64,000 nucleotides of DNA from Streptomyces populi (GTDB lineage Bacteria; Actinomycetota; Actinomycetes; Streptomycetales; Streptomycetaceae). The first letter of the stretch is position 1. Each line of letters starts with the position of its first letter. Shown here piece by piece: positions 8,736 through 17,446 of the stretch. The translations under genes and the position numbers were made by a program. Below the pieces are notes generated by a model. That model did no database searches, was not told the DNA's origin, and saw nothing but the letters and a program-made list of their open reading frames with translations. Location: contig NZ_KZ626881.1 in the NCBI RefSeq assembly GCF_002911015.1, positions 1 through 64,000 of the forward strand, written 5' to 3'.

Positions 8736-9878
8736 TCACCACTGTGTGGTGGGGTGGGCGGCGCGGACGATCAGGGAGGCGAGCTCCTCGACGGCGCGGG
8801 CGCGCGCCCCGGTCAGCTCGGGCAGGGTCAGGGCCGCCGCGCTGAGCGGGACGGAACGTGGTGAGCGGGCGAGGTGTTCCTCGATCGCGGCGATCAGGCG
8901 GGGGTGGGAGCCCCAGGGTCCGCCCAGGACGACCGTACGGGGGTCGGCGAAGGCGAGGGCGGCGGACAGGACGCCGCCGATGGCGCGCGCCAGGGCGAGG
9001 CGTACCCGCTCGGCGCGGGTGTCGGAGGTGTCCAGGATGTCCAGCAGTTTCGGCACGTCGACGGCGGTGGAGGAATTCCGGCGCAGATCGAGCGCGGCGA
9101 ACACCTCCGTGAAGGCCATGGCCTGCCCGTCCGGGCCCGCGGTGTACAGGTGCGCGACCTCCCCGACGAGGCCACCGTGTCCGCGGCGCACCACGCCGTC
9201 GCCGACCACCGCGCAGCCGAGGCCTTCTCCGAGGTGGAGGTAGACGAAGTCGTCGACGCCCTGCACGCAGCCGTGCTCGTACTCCGCGCGGGCCGCCCAG
9301 TTGACGTCGTTGTCGACGAGGACCGGGCCGGTCACCGCGCCGGCCAGGACGGCGGGCGGATCGAGCTCGCCCACGAGGAACGGGGCGTCCGGCAGGTGCA
9401 CCAGCCGGCCGGTCGCCCGGTCGACGGGGTCCGCGGCGCTCACGACCGCGAGGCGCAGCGGGCCGGCGGACTCGCCGCCGAGCCGGGCGGCCGCCGCGCC
9501 GAGCGCCTCGGCGGCCGCTTCCTGTCCCGCGTCGGCGTGCAGCGCGGTGCGGACCTGTCCGCGGGTGCGCCCGAGGGCGTCCACGGCCTCGGCGACGACG
9601 CCCTGCGGGGTGATGCTCGCCACCAGGGCGGTACCGAGGTGCGGTGCCAGCGCGTAGTACGAGCCGACCCGGCCGCGCCCGGTGGTGCGTTCGCCGGTGT
9701 CGACGACGAGCCGTGCCCGCTCGAGGCGCTGGACGCTCTCGGAGATGGTCGGCTTGGAGATGCCGGTCCTGGTGGCGATCTCGGCTCGGGTGAGCCGGTC
9801 GTGGGCCATCAGGACCCGCAGCACGTTCTCGTCCGTCAGGGCCCGCAGCAGTTCCAGGGACGGTTTCGGCGCGGTCAT
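8736..9878 (-). CDS. ROK family transcriptional regulator
   Basis: 380 residues. The N-terminal winged helix (LTRAEIATRTGISKPTISES) is followed by the ROK actin-like domain with LVDNDVNWAARAEYEHG and HLGEGLGCAVV. The canonical C-x-C-G-x-x-G-C zinc motif of many ROK proteins is not visible: the region after GLVGEVAHLY contains no Cys cluster. It is probably a sugar-responsive repressor of its own operon and of the divergent dioxygenase gene. Two similar 25-bp operator-like repeats fill the 85-bp divergent gap. Confidence 0.85.
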   Translation of the reverse strand: MTAPKPSLELLRALTDENVLRVLMAHDRLTRAEIATRTGISKPTISESVQRLERARLVVDTGERTTGRGRVGSYYALAPHLGTALVASITPQGVVAEAVDALGRTRGQVRTALHADAGQEAAAEALGAAAARLGGESAGPLRLAVVSAADPVDRATGRLVHLPDAPFLVGELDPPAVLAGAVTGPVLVDNDVNWAARAEYEHGCVQGVDDFVYLHLGEGLGCAVVGDGVVRRGHGGLVGEVAHLYTAGPDGQAMAFTEVFAALDLRRNSSTAVDVPKLLDILDTSDTRAERVRLALARAIGGVLSAALAFADPRTVVLGGPWGSHPRLIAAIEEHLARSPRSVPLSAAALTLPELTGARARAVEELASLIVRAAHPTTQW

Positions 9879-9886
9879 GCGAGCAG

Positions 9887-9911
9887 TCTAGTAAGGACTC
9901 TTGCCTAAAGG
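9887..9911. promoter_or_regulatory. ROK operator site 1
   Basis: Begins TCTAGTAAGGA and ends TAAAGG; identical to site 2 at 21 of 25 positions. Both fit an imperfect inverted repeat TAGTAAGGA-N-TCCTNACNA. It lies just upstream of the ROK start codon. Confidence 0.55.
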
Positions 9912-9931
9912 TGCACGGGGGGTTACGTTCA

Positions 9932-9956
9932 TCTAGTAAGGAGTCCTGACCAAAGG
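9932..9956. promoter_or_regulatory. ROK operator site 2, overlapping the dioxygenase ribosome site
   Basis: Second copy, 45 bp from the first. Its last bases AAAGG are part of the AAAGGAG ribosome-binding site of the dioxygenase gene. Paired sites at this distance would suit looping or cooperative binding by a ROK oligomer. Confidence 0.55.
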
Positions 9957-9963
9957 AGCTGAG

Positions 9964-11286
9964 ATGACGCTCACCGCCGAGCAGCGCCCCGTGCCCTCAC
10001 TGCCGCACTGGAACCAGACCCCCGAGGACATCGCCGCGGCCGTCCGTGAGATCAAGCGCGCCCTGCGCGCCCGCATCGAGGCGCACGGCCGCACGGTGGA
10101 GCAGGCCTTCGCCGCCGTCGAAGAACGCGTCGGGGCACGCGTCGCGGAGATCGAGGCCGACCGCGAGCGCGGCGAGGAGATCTGGCCCGTCCTGGACTAC
10201 GACGCGATCGCCGCCGGCGCCGTCTCCCCGGCCGAGGCGGCCAAGCTCGCCAAGCGCGGCTGTGTCGTGGTGCGCGGCCACTTCCCGCACGAACAGGCGC
10301 GGGCCTGGGACCGGGACATCGTCGACTACGTCGAGCGCAACAAGTTCTTCGAGACCTACACCGGCCCCGGCGACGACTTCTTCGGCAGCGTCGGCTCCAA
10401 GCCCGAGATCTACCCCGTCTATTGGTCGGAGGCCCAGATGCGGGCCCGCCAGTCCGACCGGACGGCCACCGTCCAGTCCTTCCTGAACTCCTTCTGGAAG
10501 CACACCGACGACGAGGGCACCCAGTGGTTCGACCCCGACCGCGACGCCCTCTACCCCGACCGCATCCGCCGCCGCCCGCCGGGCACGGACTCCTCCGGCC
10601 TCGGCACCCACTGCGACCCCGGAACCCTCGACCTGTGGATGACCCAGGAGTACCAGCAGGCGTTCCGTCACCTCTTCAGCGGCCAGGTCGAGCGGTACGA
10701 CCCCTGGGACCCCGCCCACCGCACGGACGGGCCCCAGTACCCCGGCTCCACCATGTGCTCCGCGTTCCGCACCTTCCAGGGCTGGACCGCGCTGTCCGAC
10801 ATGGATGCCGATCAAGGCGTCCTGCACACCGTCCCGGTCCCGGAGGTGATGGCCTACCTGCTGCTGCGCCCCCTGCTGCCGGACGTCCCCGAGGACTCCA
10901 TGTGCGGCGTACGGCCCAACCAGGTCTTCCCCGTGACCAAGCGCTGGCACCCGGACCTCTACCGCGCCCTGACCCCGATCCCCGACGTCAGGGCGGGCGA
11001 CTCCGTGTGGTGGCACTGCGACATGGTCCACAGCGTCGCGCCCGTCGAGAACCAGAAGGGCTGGGGCAACGTCATGTATATCCCCGCGGCGCCCTGGTGC
11101 CCCCGCAACGAGAAGTACGCGGCCGACGTCAGGGAGGCGTTCACCACCGGCTCCAGCCCGAGCGACTTCCCCGAGGAACACTACGAGCGTTCCTGGAACG
11201 GCCGGTTCACCCTCGACCAGCTCAACGAAACCGGACGCCGGGGCCTCGGCCTGCCCCGGCGTCCGGACCCGACGACCCTCGTGTAG
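9964..11286 (+). CDS. DUF1479 family protein, putative Fe(II)/2-oxoglutarate dioxygenase
   Basis: 440 residues with AAAGGAG seven bases before the ATG. The protein matches the DUF1479 (YbiU-like) group of phytanoyl-CoA-dioxygenase-fold enzymes: an N-terminal helical region, then GTHCDPGTLDLW with the H-x-D metal pair, and VWWHCDMVHSVAPVEN giving the distal His and the following region. Substrates of this family are poorly known. The divergent ROK repressor and HAD phosphatase suggest sugar-linked control, for example of an amino-sugar or nucleoside-like compound; that is inference. Confidence 0.85.
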   Translation: MTLTAEQRPVPSLPHWNQTPEDIAAAVREIKRALRARIEAHGRTVEQAFAAVEERVGARVAEIEADRERGEEIWPVLDYDAIAAGAVSPAEAAKLAKRGCVVVRGHFPHEQARAWDRDIVDYVERNKFFETYTGPGDDFFGSVGSKPEIYPVYWSEAQMRARQSDRTATVQSFLNSFWKHTDDEGTQWFDPDRDALYPDRIRRRPPGTDSSGLGTHCDPGTLDLWMTQEYQQAFRHLFSGQVERYDPWDPAHRTDGPQYPGSTMCSAFRTFQGWTALSDMDADQGVLHTVPVPEVMAYLLLRPLLPDVPEDSMCGVRPNQVFPVTKRWHPDLYRALTPIPDVRAGDSVWWHCDMVHSVAPVENQKGWGNVMYIPAAPWCPRNEKYAADVREAFTTGSSPSDFPEEHYERSWNGRFTLDQLNETGRRGLGLPRRPDPTTLV

Positions 11287-11304
11287 TGCGTGGGCCCCCT
11301 ACCG

Positions 11305-11335
11305 GGGAGACGGCCCCGCGGCTGGGCCGTCTCCC
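11305..11335. terminator. hairpin terminator after the dioxygenase
   Basis: Perfect 12-bp arms GGGAGACGGCCC and complement, seven-base loop, 18 bp past the stop codon. Confidence 0.65.
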
Positions 11336-11354
11336 GTGGTCGGCGGGATCGGCG

Positions 11355-11585
11355 GGGGAAGGTGCCGCTGTACGGAGCGTGCCCGCACGAGGAGGTGCCG
11401 GGGCCGAAGCCCTGGACGCCGTCGTCGCTCCGGACCGCCTCGTGGAAGCCGCTGCCGCAGGTCGACGTCGGCGCGATCGCGAAGCCCTCCAGGTTGTCGG
11501 CCGGCATGACGGCCGGGTTCGTGCGGGTCGCGTCCGGCACGATCGCGCCCGAGATGCCCGACAGGGTCGAGCTGAGCCGGCGCAT
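11355..11585 (-). pseudogene. remnant of a secreted esterase-like/phytase-type protein
   Basis: On the minus strand about 76 codons read NPAVMPADNLEGFAIAP, then STCGSGFHEAVRSDDG and GTSSCGHAPYSGT. The NLEGFAIAP and WSDDG...G-type spacing is what one sees at the C-terminal end of actinobacterial proteins with the esterase-like domain of phytase. The upstream body of such a protein (several hundred residues) is absent, and the frame continues into the terminator. I read it as a decayed 3' fragment. Recognition is from memory of the family motif. Confidence 0.4.
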
Positions 11586-11697
11586 CCCCCGTGAGAGCTA
11601 CAGGAGCTGTCGATGTGCGGGGGATTCGCGGACATCGGCGGCCTTACTAGCGTGGCCGTCAGGTCGCTGTAGGTGCGACCACTACGGGGAGGCCACC

Positions 11698-12576
11698 ATG
11701 GGCACGACGTCCGCCGCACAGCACGACACAGGCTCAGGCCCGGACAAGGACCGCGACGGACGCGGCGGCCGCTTCGGCCGGATCGCGCGCTCTCCGCTCG
11801 GCTGGATGCTGACGGGGATGGTCGGCGTCGGCCTGGTCTCGGGCCTGACGGCGACCGGCCCCGGCCCGGTGCCGGTACTGGGCGCGGCCGCCGCGGTGGC
11901 CGTGTACTGGTGGGTCATGCGCCGTGTCGCACGACGCTCCACTCCGGAGATCGCCCGGCTCGGGGCCGGCCGGGAGGTGCTGCTCGGCGGCGGGATCGGT
12001 CTGGGCTTCATCTTCGTCTCCGCCGTCCTGATCACGGCGTTCGGAGGCTACTCGTTCTCCTGGGCGGGCAACGGCTTCATGTCGGTCCTCTGGACGACAG
12101 TCGTGGTGCAGATCGGTGCTGCGGTCACCGAGGAGTTGCTCTTCCGCGGTCTCGCCCTCCAGGCCCTGGAGCAACTGTGGGGCAGCCGGGCCGCCATCGT
12201 GATCACCTCGCTGTTCTTCGGTGTCGCCCACCTGGGCGCCCCTGGAGCGAGCGCGTGGAGCGGACTGGCGATCGCCCTGGAGGCGGGCGGCCTGCTCGGG
12301 GCCGCGTTCTTGTGGCGGCGTAACATCTGGTTCGTCGCGGGCCTGCACTTCGCCTGGAACGCCACGGAGCAACTGCTCGGCATTCCGGTCTCCGGACACA
12401 CCCCCGAGGGTTGGTTCACCGTCGACACGCACGGCTCCGCCCTCCTGACCGGCGGCAGCTTCGGTCTGGAGACGTCGGTCGTGTCCGTCCTCATCGGCGT
12501 GGCTCTCGCCGCCCCGATGCTCGTCCTCGCCCACCGGGGCGGTGGGATCAAGTCCCGCCGACGCGCGGGCCACTGA
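11698..12576 (+). CDS. CPBP family intramembrane glutamic protease (Abi type)
   Basis: 292 residues, with GGGGAGG five bases before the ATG. There are about seven hydrophobic helices. The CPBP motifs are complete: TEELLFRGLALQAL (catalytic EExxxR), FFGVAHLG (second His motif) and HFAWN. The family includes CAAX-type proteases and immunity proteins for bacteriocins. It lies 28 bp upstream of a histidine kinase/response regulator pair on the same strand, so the three genes probably form an operon, perhaps for sensing or resisting cell-envelope stress. Confidence 0.9.
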   Translation: MGTTSAAQHDTGSGPDKDRDGRGGRFGRIARSPLGWMLTGMVGVGLVSGLTATGPGPVPVLGAAAAVAVYWWVMRRVARRSTPEIARLGAGREVLLGGGIGLGFIFVSAVLITAFGGYSFSWAGNGFMSVLWTTVVVQIGAAVTEELLFRGLALQALEQLWGSRAAIVITSLFFGVAHLGAPGASAWSGLAIALEAGGLLGAAFLWRRNIWFVAGLHFAWNATEQLLGIPVSGHTPEGWFTVDTHGSALLTGGSFGLETSVVSVLIGVALAAPMLVLAHRGGGIKSRRRAGH

Positions 12577-12604
12577 GAGCGGCCGACCGGAGGAAACGGA
12601 AGTG

Positions 12605-13822
12605 ATGTCCCGCCAGGCGCCCTGGAGCCTCCCACCGCTCCGGGCGCCGCTCGACCGGTGGCAGGAGCGGGACGCTTTCCTCAGGGACGGCGTCCTCGCC
12701 CTGGCGCTCACCCTGCTGGCCTTCGTGCCGACCCTGTCCCACATCGGTGCGCAGATCGGTGATCTGCCCGAGCGGCCGGCGAACGAGCTGGGCGTCGGGC
12801 TGGTCCTGGCCCAGACCCTGCCGCTGGCCCTCCGCCGCAGGTGGCCCGCGGCCTGCCTGGCCGGCGTCGCGGGCGCGTTCGCCGTGCACCAGGCGCTGGG
12901 CTTCGCGACGACGTTCGCCAGTGTGGGGCTGTATCTGGCCCTGTACTCCGCCGGAGCCCACCAGGTCCGCTTCCGCCACGGTCTGGCCGTCGTGGCGAGC
13001 GTGGGCTACGCCGTGCTGGCCGTCGTCCTGGACCGCCTCGGCTCACCGCAGTCGATGCCGGACTATCTCGCGTTCTCCCTGGTTCTGGCCGCGGTCTGGC
13101 TGGTGGGCAGCACGGTGCGCACGCGGCGGAGGGAAGAGGCCGGGCGGCGGCGGCTGGCCGCCGAGACGGCCACGGCCGCCGAGCGGGCGCGGATCGCCCG
13201 CGAGCTGCACGACGTGGTCACCCACCACGTGACGGCGATGGTGGTCCAGGCCGACGCGGCGCAGTTCTTGCTCACGTCCGCGCCGGAACGCGTCGGCGAG
13301 GGGCTGACAGCCGTCAGCGACACCGGTCGTCGGGCGCTGACGGAACTGCGGTACCTGCTCGGCGTCCTGGAGGCGACCGGCGAGTCGGCGTCCGCGGATC
13401 TGGCGCGTGCGGGCCGGGCACCCGCCCTGGGACGGGTGGGGGACCTGGTCGAGCAGGCCCGCGGGTCGGGTCAGCCGGTCGAGTTCGGCGAGCAGGGCGA
13501 GCGGCGGCCGCAGAGCGTGGACGTGGAGCTGGCCGCGTACCGGGTGGTGCAGGAGGCGCTGACCAACGCCATGAAGTACGCGACCGGGAAGCCGACGCGG
13601 GTCCTGCTCCGGCACGGCGACCAGCACATCGGGATCGAGGTGACCACCGACGGCCCCGTCGCCGCACCGGTCACGCGGAAACCGGGCCCTGCCGGCGGAC
13701 GAGGACTGGCCGGGCTGCGTGCACGGGTGCGGATGCTCGATGGTGAACTGGAGGCCGGTCCCCGGCCCGAGGGCGGGTTCGAGGTCCGCGCCACGATTCC
13801 GTCCAAGCCCCTTCAGGAGTGA
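12605..13822 (+). CDS. two-component sensor histidine kinase, NarL/DesK type
   Basis: 405 residues. Four or five membrane helices lie in residues 25-170, followed by the HisKA_3 dimerisation motif ERARIARELHDVVTHHVTAM (phospho-accepting His in ELHD) and the HATPase region with YRVVQEALTNAMKYA (N box) and GGRGLAGLRARVRML (G box). It has no large extracellular domain, so the signal is likely sensed in or at the membrane. GGAGGAAACGG lies just before the start; GTG 12602 is an equally possible start. It is coupled to the response regulator, whose start is four bases past its stop. Confidence 0.92.
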   Translation: MSRQAPWSLPPLRAPLDRWQERDAFLRDGVLALALTLLAFVPTLSHIGAQIGDLPERPANELGVGLVLAQTLPLALRRRWPAACLAGVAGAFAVHQALGFATTFASVGLYLALYSAGAHQVRFRHGLAVVASVGYAVLAVVLDRLGSPQSMPDYLAFSLVLAAVWLVGSTVRTRRREEAGRRRLAAETATAAERARIARELHDVVTHHVTAMVVQADAAQFLLTSAPERVGEGLTAVSDTGRRALTELRYLLGVLEATGESASADLARAGRAPALGRVGDLVEQARGSGQPVEFGEQGERRPQSVDVELAAYRVVQEALTNAMKYATGKPTRVLLRHGDQHIGIEVTTDGPVAAPVTRKPGPAGGRGLAGLRARVRMLDGELEAGPRPEGGFEVRATIPSKPLQE

Positions 13823-13826
13823 TCCC

Positions 13827-14519
13827 GTGAGCGATGCGCCGTCCCCGATCCGTGTGCTCGTCTGCGACGACCAGGCGCTGGTGCGGACCGGCTACGTCAC
13901 CATCTTCTCCGCGCAGCCCGACATGGAGGTCGTCGGGGAGGCCGAGAACGGTCACGAGGCGGTTCGGGCCGCGCGGGAACTGCACCCCGACGTGGTCGTG
14001 ATGGACATCCGGATGCCCCTGCTCGACGGTATCCAGGCGACGCGGCAACTGGCCGGTCCCGGGGTCGAAGGCGCGCCGAAGGTACTGGTCGTCACCACGT
14101 TCAACGTCGACGCCTACGTCTACGACGCGTTGCGCGCCGGAGCGAGCGGCTTCCTCCTCAAGGACGCGCCTCCGGCGGAGCTGGTGGGCGGCATCCGGAC
14201 CGTCGCCCGGGGCGAGGCCCTGCTGGCACCCGCCGTCACCCGCCACCTCATCGGGCACTTCGCCCAGCATCTGCGACCGGCCGACACCTCCCGGCCGGCC
14301 AGGCAGGACGTCGTACGTGCGCTGACCCCTCGCGAGTTGGAAGTGCTCCAGCTGATCGCCGAGGGGCTGTCGAACGCGGAGATCGCCGCGGCGATGTTCA
14401 TCACGCCCGAGACCGTCAAGACCTACGTGTCGCGAATCCTGGCGAAACTCGGCCTGCGCGACCGCGTCCAGGCAGTCGTCCTCGCTCACCGGGTCGGACT
14501 GGTCTCCGGCACGCCGTGA
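13827..14519 (+). CDS. NarL/FixJ family response regulator
   Basis: 230 residues from a GTG start preceded by CAGGAG. The receiver domain has the acidic pair VCDDQ, the phospho-acceptor Asp in VVVMDIRMP, the conserved Thr in VTTF and Lys in LLKDAPP. The LuxR-type HTH is LTPRELEVLQLIAEGLSNAEIAAAMFITPETVKTYVSRIL. It is the partner of the upstream kinase. No target site could be identified; the CPBP gene is the natural candidate target. Confidence 0.93.
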   Translation: MSDAPSPIRVLVCDDQALVRTGYVTIFSAQPDMEVVGEAENGHEAVRAARELHPDVVVMDIRMPLLDGIQATRQLAGPGVEGAPKVLVVTTFNVDAYVYDALRAGASGFLLKDAPPAELVGGIRTVARGEALLAPAVTRHLIGHFAQHLRPADTSRPARQDVVRALTPRELEVLQLIAEGLSNAEIAAAMFITPETVKTYVSRILAKLGLRDRVQAVVLAHRVGLVSGTP

Positions 14520-14794
14520 ACCGGCATGGGGAGCCTGCCGAGGTCCCCCGGTCGGCCCGCTCGTTCAAGGGTCGAGCCGCCGCGCGTGGGCTCGGCCCGC
14601 CACATGGCCGCCGACCGGGAGCAGGACTCGACGAGTTGACGCATCTCCCCCGGCACGGCGATCCTGGGCGCGCCGATCCCGTCGTACTCGAACGACGATG
14701 AAGCCGTCACCGTCGTTCCCGAGCCGCTCGATCCCGTTGATGTCAGGCGCCCGGGGCGCTCTGGACGGGCGGCCGCTGATCGCGTCGAGTTCGG

Positions 14795-15469
14795 TCAGGT
14801 GCAATCACCAAGAAATCGGCCTTCGCGGTGGTCGGAACTCATGAAGACGAATCCGCTGCCGTACCCAAAGTTGAGGAAGAAGGGGTCGCCCGAGTCCGTC
14901 TCCTCGCCCCGGTCCGCGAACTGGCAGAGAAACTGCCACGAGTCGTCTTCGACACCCCAGGCCCGTCCGTTGGGCAGCACCGCCGTGCCGCCCATGAAGT
15001 CCTCGGGCTCGTCGCCGGACGGCAATCGCACCTCCGGACCCTCGTGGCGCATGTAGCGCCACCATGCGGCGTGGTGATTCGCCTCTGCGTCGAGTTCGGG
15101 CGGCATGGGCGTCAGATCCACCGACAACTCCACGGGGATCTCCGTCTCGTCGGCACCCCAACGCCACAGCGACCGTCCTTGGGTTCCCGGAGGTCCGATC
15201 ACTGCGAACGACGGCACTCTGCCGCCGGGCTGTACGAGCACGACGGCCTCGCCCGAGGTCGGATCCATGCCCATGACTCGGTCGTCCTCTGCCAGGAAGA
15301 GGTACGCCAGACGCAGTTCTTCCCCTGGCACCCGGAACTGCCCGATGAAGACCAACGGCTCTCCCGTCGACGGATCCAGCGGCCAGGTCGGCTCCTCCAG
15401 CCACACCGGCCGGCCGCCGAACTTGGTGACCGGCTCCGTCACCGGCTCCGTCACGGCTCGGAAACTCAT
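14795..15469 (-). CDS. DUF1963 family protein (YwqG-like)
   Basis: 224 residues. It has the DUF1963 pattern: KFGGRPVWLEEPTWPLDPSTGEPLVFIGQ near the start, followed by LFLAED and a C-terminal FLNFGYGSGFVFMSSD. The function of this beta-rich family is unknown. Near the start, EPVTEPVTK comes from a short DNA duplication, CGGCTCCGTCAC repeated. The start at 15469 is the first ATG of the conserved part; a longer N-terminus cannot be excluded because the frame stays open upstream. Confidence 0.75.
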   Translation of the reverse strand: MSFRAVTEPVTEPVTKFGGRPVWLEEPTWPLDPSTGEPLVFIGQFRVPGEELRLAYLFLAEDDRVMGMDPTSGEAVVLVQPGGRVPSFAVIGPPGTQGRSLWRWGADETEIPVELSVDLTPMPPELDAEANHHAAWWRYMRHEGPEVRLPSGDEPEDFMGGTAVLPNGRAWGVEDDSWQFLCQFADRGEETDSGDPFFLNFGYGSGFVFMSSDHREGRFLGDCT

Positions 15470-15660
15470 GGCGAGCCTCGGCAGGAAGGCTGCGTCGTAG
15501 GGCCCCGTGGCCTGGCCTGTCGGTCGAGAGAACACGGCGGCGACACTACGCCACGACACCGGCTCACCTTCTCTCCCCACCCTCGACTTGCTCTTCACGC
15601 TCCGGACGACGTCCCGAAGATGATCGCCCAGACGGAGAACCGTCGGACATGAAGAACAAG

Positions 15661-16407
15661 TCAGGGAGCCGTGAGCGCCTCGTCGGTCAGGCTCAGGTGA
15701 CGCCGGAAGGCGTCGTGCCCCTGGTCCGTCAGCCGCACGACGCGGGAGTCTTTGGCCGGCACGAGCCAGGACTCCTGAACCGCGTGGTGGAATACGGCCG
15801 CGGCGACCGCGCCCGCCAGATGCAGGCGCCGCTCCGTCCAGTCCAGGCACGTGCGTACGTGTGGTTCCGTTTCCTGGGTGATGCCCGTGTCCATGAGCCA
15901 CGCTGTGCCCGAGGAAGTGAGGGCCGGGCCGAACTCCCAGTCCAGGAAACCCTGTTCGGTCATCGCGTCGGTGATCGCCACGGACAAGGAGCCGCCGAGA
16001 TGGTCGTAGCAGATACGGGCGAAGGCCACGGCACGGTGCCGGCGGGCGGCAACGAGCGAGCGGACCGGGACGAGCTGCCGCGGTGCCCGGGCGGCAAGGG
16101 CCTCGATCATCTCGGCGACGGCGGGGTCCGCCAGGCGCACGTAGCGGTGCCGGCCCTTGCGCTCCTCGGCCAGCAGGCCGCCGGTCACCAGCCGGTTCAG
16201 GTGGCTGGTCGTCGTGGACGGTGCGATCCCCGCGAGCTGTGCCAGTTCCGTCGCCGTCCACGCGCGGCCGTCGAGCAGCGCGAGGCAGAAAGAGGCGCGG
16301 GTACGGTCGGCCAGCAACGCTCCCAGGGCGGCGAGGTCGGGTTCTTCGGCGTGCGTGTCGGAGTTGATCACAGCACCATTGTCGGCAGCCGACGCTTCGA
16401 CGCCCAT
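15661..16407 (-). CDS. ArsR family winged-helix regulator with C-terminal extension
   Basis: 248 residues. The N-terminal half is an ArsR/SmtB winged helix (LADRTRASFCLALLDGRAWTATELAQLAGIAPSTTTSHLNRLV, wing KGRHRYVRL). The C-terminal half of about 140 residues is a separate helical domain with a WTERRLHLAG segment, as seen in many actinobacterial 'helix-turn-helix transcriptional regulators'. It diverges from the flavin-reductase gene, separated by 30 bp. The start codon lies inside an inverted repeat, so GTG 16371 (VINSDTHAEEP) may be the true start. Confidence 0.8.
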   Translation of the reverse strand: MGVEASAADNGAVINSDTHAEEPDLAALGALLADRTRASFCLALLDGRAWTATELAQLAGIAPSTTTSHLNRLVTGGLLAEERKGRHRYVRLADPAVAEMIEALAARAPRQLVPVRSLVAARRHRAVAFARICYDHLGGSLSVAITDAMTEQGFLDWEFGPALTSSGTAWLMDTGITQETEPHVRTCLDWTERRLHLAGAVAAAVFHHAVQESWLVPAKDSRVVRLTDQGHDAFRRHLSLTDEALTAP

Positions 16408-16416
16408 CGAAACGTC
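16391..16416. promoter_or_regulatory. imperfect 26-bp inverted repeat, probable ArsR-type operator
   Basis: GACGCTTCGA and TCGAAACGTC pair at 9 of 10 positions around six bases. It spans the annotated ArsR start and lies 22 bp before the flavin-reductase start. Confidence 0.4.
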
Positions 16417-16437
16417 CCGCCCCTAACGTCTTGAGGC

Positions 16438-17067
16438 ATGACGACTGACACCCACCGAGTGGTCCGGCCGAGCATCCTCTACTTCGGCACGCCCGTGGTC
16501 CTGCTGACCACCGAGAACGATGACGGCACGTTCAACCTCGCCCCGATCTCCTCCGTCTGGGCGCTGGGACAGCACATCGTCCTGGGCCTGGGCCGTGAGA
16601 GCCGGACCGCGCGCAACCTCGCGGCGCGCTCCGAGCTGGTGATCAACGTCGCCTCGCCGGAGCTCTGGGAGCAGGTGGAGCGCCTGGCACCGCTCACCGG
16701 GGCCGACCCGGTGCCCGAGAGCAAGCGAGCGGTGTACCGGTACGAGCCCGACAAGTTCGCCGCGTCCGGGCTCACCCCGGCCGATTCCCACATCGTGAAG
16801 CCTCCGCGGGTCGCCGAGTGCGCCCTGCAGTTGGAGGCACGGGCCCGCTCACTGACGCCGGGCGGAGCGGGGCTCTTCTTCAGCGTCGAGTGCGACGTGC
16901 TGCGCGTCCACGCCGACGAACGCGTCGTCGTACCGGGCACGCACCACATCGACCCCGCTCTCTGGAGTCCGCTCATCTACAACTTCCGCCACTATCACGG
17001 TCTGGCACCGGAGGTCGGGTACGGCTTCCGCTCAGAAACGGTGAACACGACGACCCGTGCTGCATGA
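16438..17067 (+). CDS. flavin reductase-like / flavin-binding split-barrel protein
   Basis: 209 residues. It has the FMN-binding split-barrel pattern of the flavin reductase family: TPVVLLTTENDDGTFNLAPISSVWALG near the start, then TARNLAARSELVINVAS. Relatives bind FMN and reduce flavins or small molecules. The partner ArsR-like regulator is divergent. The start at ATG 16438 is fixed by the adjacent operator. The substrate is unknown. Confidence 0.8.
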   Translation: MTTDTHRVVRPSILYFGTPVVLLTTENDDGTFNLAPISSVWALGQHIVLGLGRESRTARNLAARSELVINVASPELWEQVERLAPLTGADPVPESKRAVYRYEPDKFAASGLTPADSHIVKPPRVAECALQLEARARSLTPGGAGLFFSVECDVLRVHADERVVVPGTHHIDPALWSPLIYNFRHYHGLAPEVGYGFRSETVNTTTRAA

Positions 17068-17408
17068 TGGCCCCTCGGCATCCAACGGACAGTGGCGCAA
17101 GGGCGGCCCGGGCCGGTCGAGGGCGGCCCGGGCCGGTCGGTGCCCTCCGCCCAGGTGCGGTCCGTGGCCGCCCGATCGCGCACTTCGTCGGTCATGGCCT
17201 GGTACGCCTCGGAGTTCAGGGCGCGGCCCGGCCGGACGGCGGGGCCACCGGCACGTGGCCCGCCACGAGGCCCTGCGTCGGCCGACGTGGACAAGTGCCT
17301 GCGCTCCGTCCCGCCCACCTCGGCCCTGGTCGCCGGACTCTGCTCTCTCCGGATATTTTTGACATGGCGTCAGTACTGGGCGCAGCGGCCGGCCTCGCCG
17401 CGATCGCC
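17068..17408. other. intergenic stretch with a 20-bp tandem duplication
   Basis: GGGCGGCCCGGGCCGGTCG occurs at 17101-17119 and again at 17121-17139, one base apart. No gene is convincing. A minus-strand frame contains LNSEAYQAMTDEVRDRAA, which looks coding-like for about 30 residues and could be a relic. Confidence 0.4.
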
Positions 17409-17441
17409 GACGGGCCCGCCCTTCACCCGGGCGGGCCCGTC
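17409..17441. terminator. terminator of the SMI1/KNR4 gene
   Basis: Perfect 13-bp arms GACGGGCCCGCCC and complement with a seven-base loop, five bases beyond the stop codon of the minus-strand gene. Confidence 0.65.
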
Positions 17442-17446
17442 CGGTT

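Noticed and set aside
16995..17318. minus-strand frame with LNSEAYQAMTDEVRDRAA
   Set aside because: Only about 30 coding-like residues; overlaps the end of the flavin-reductase gene and a tandem repeat.
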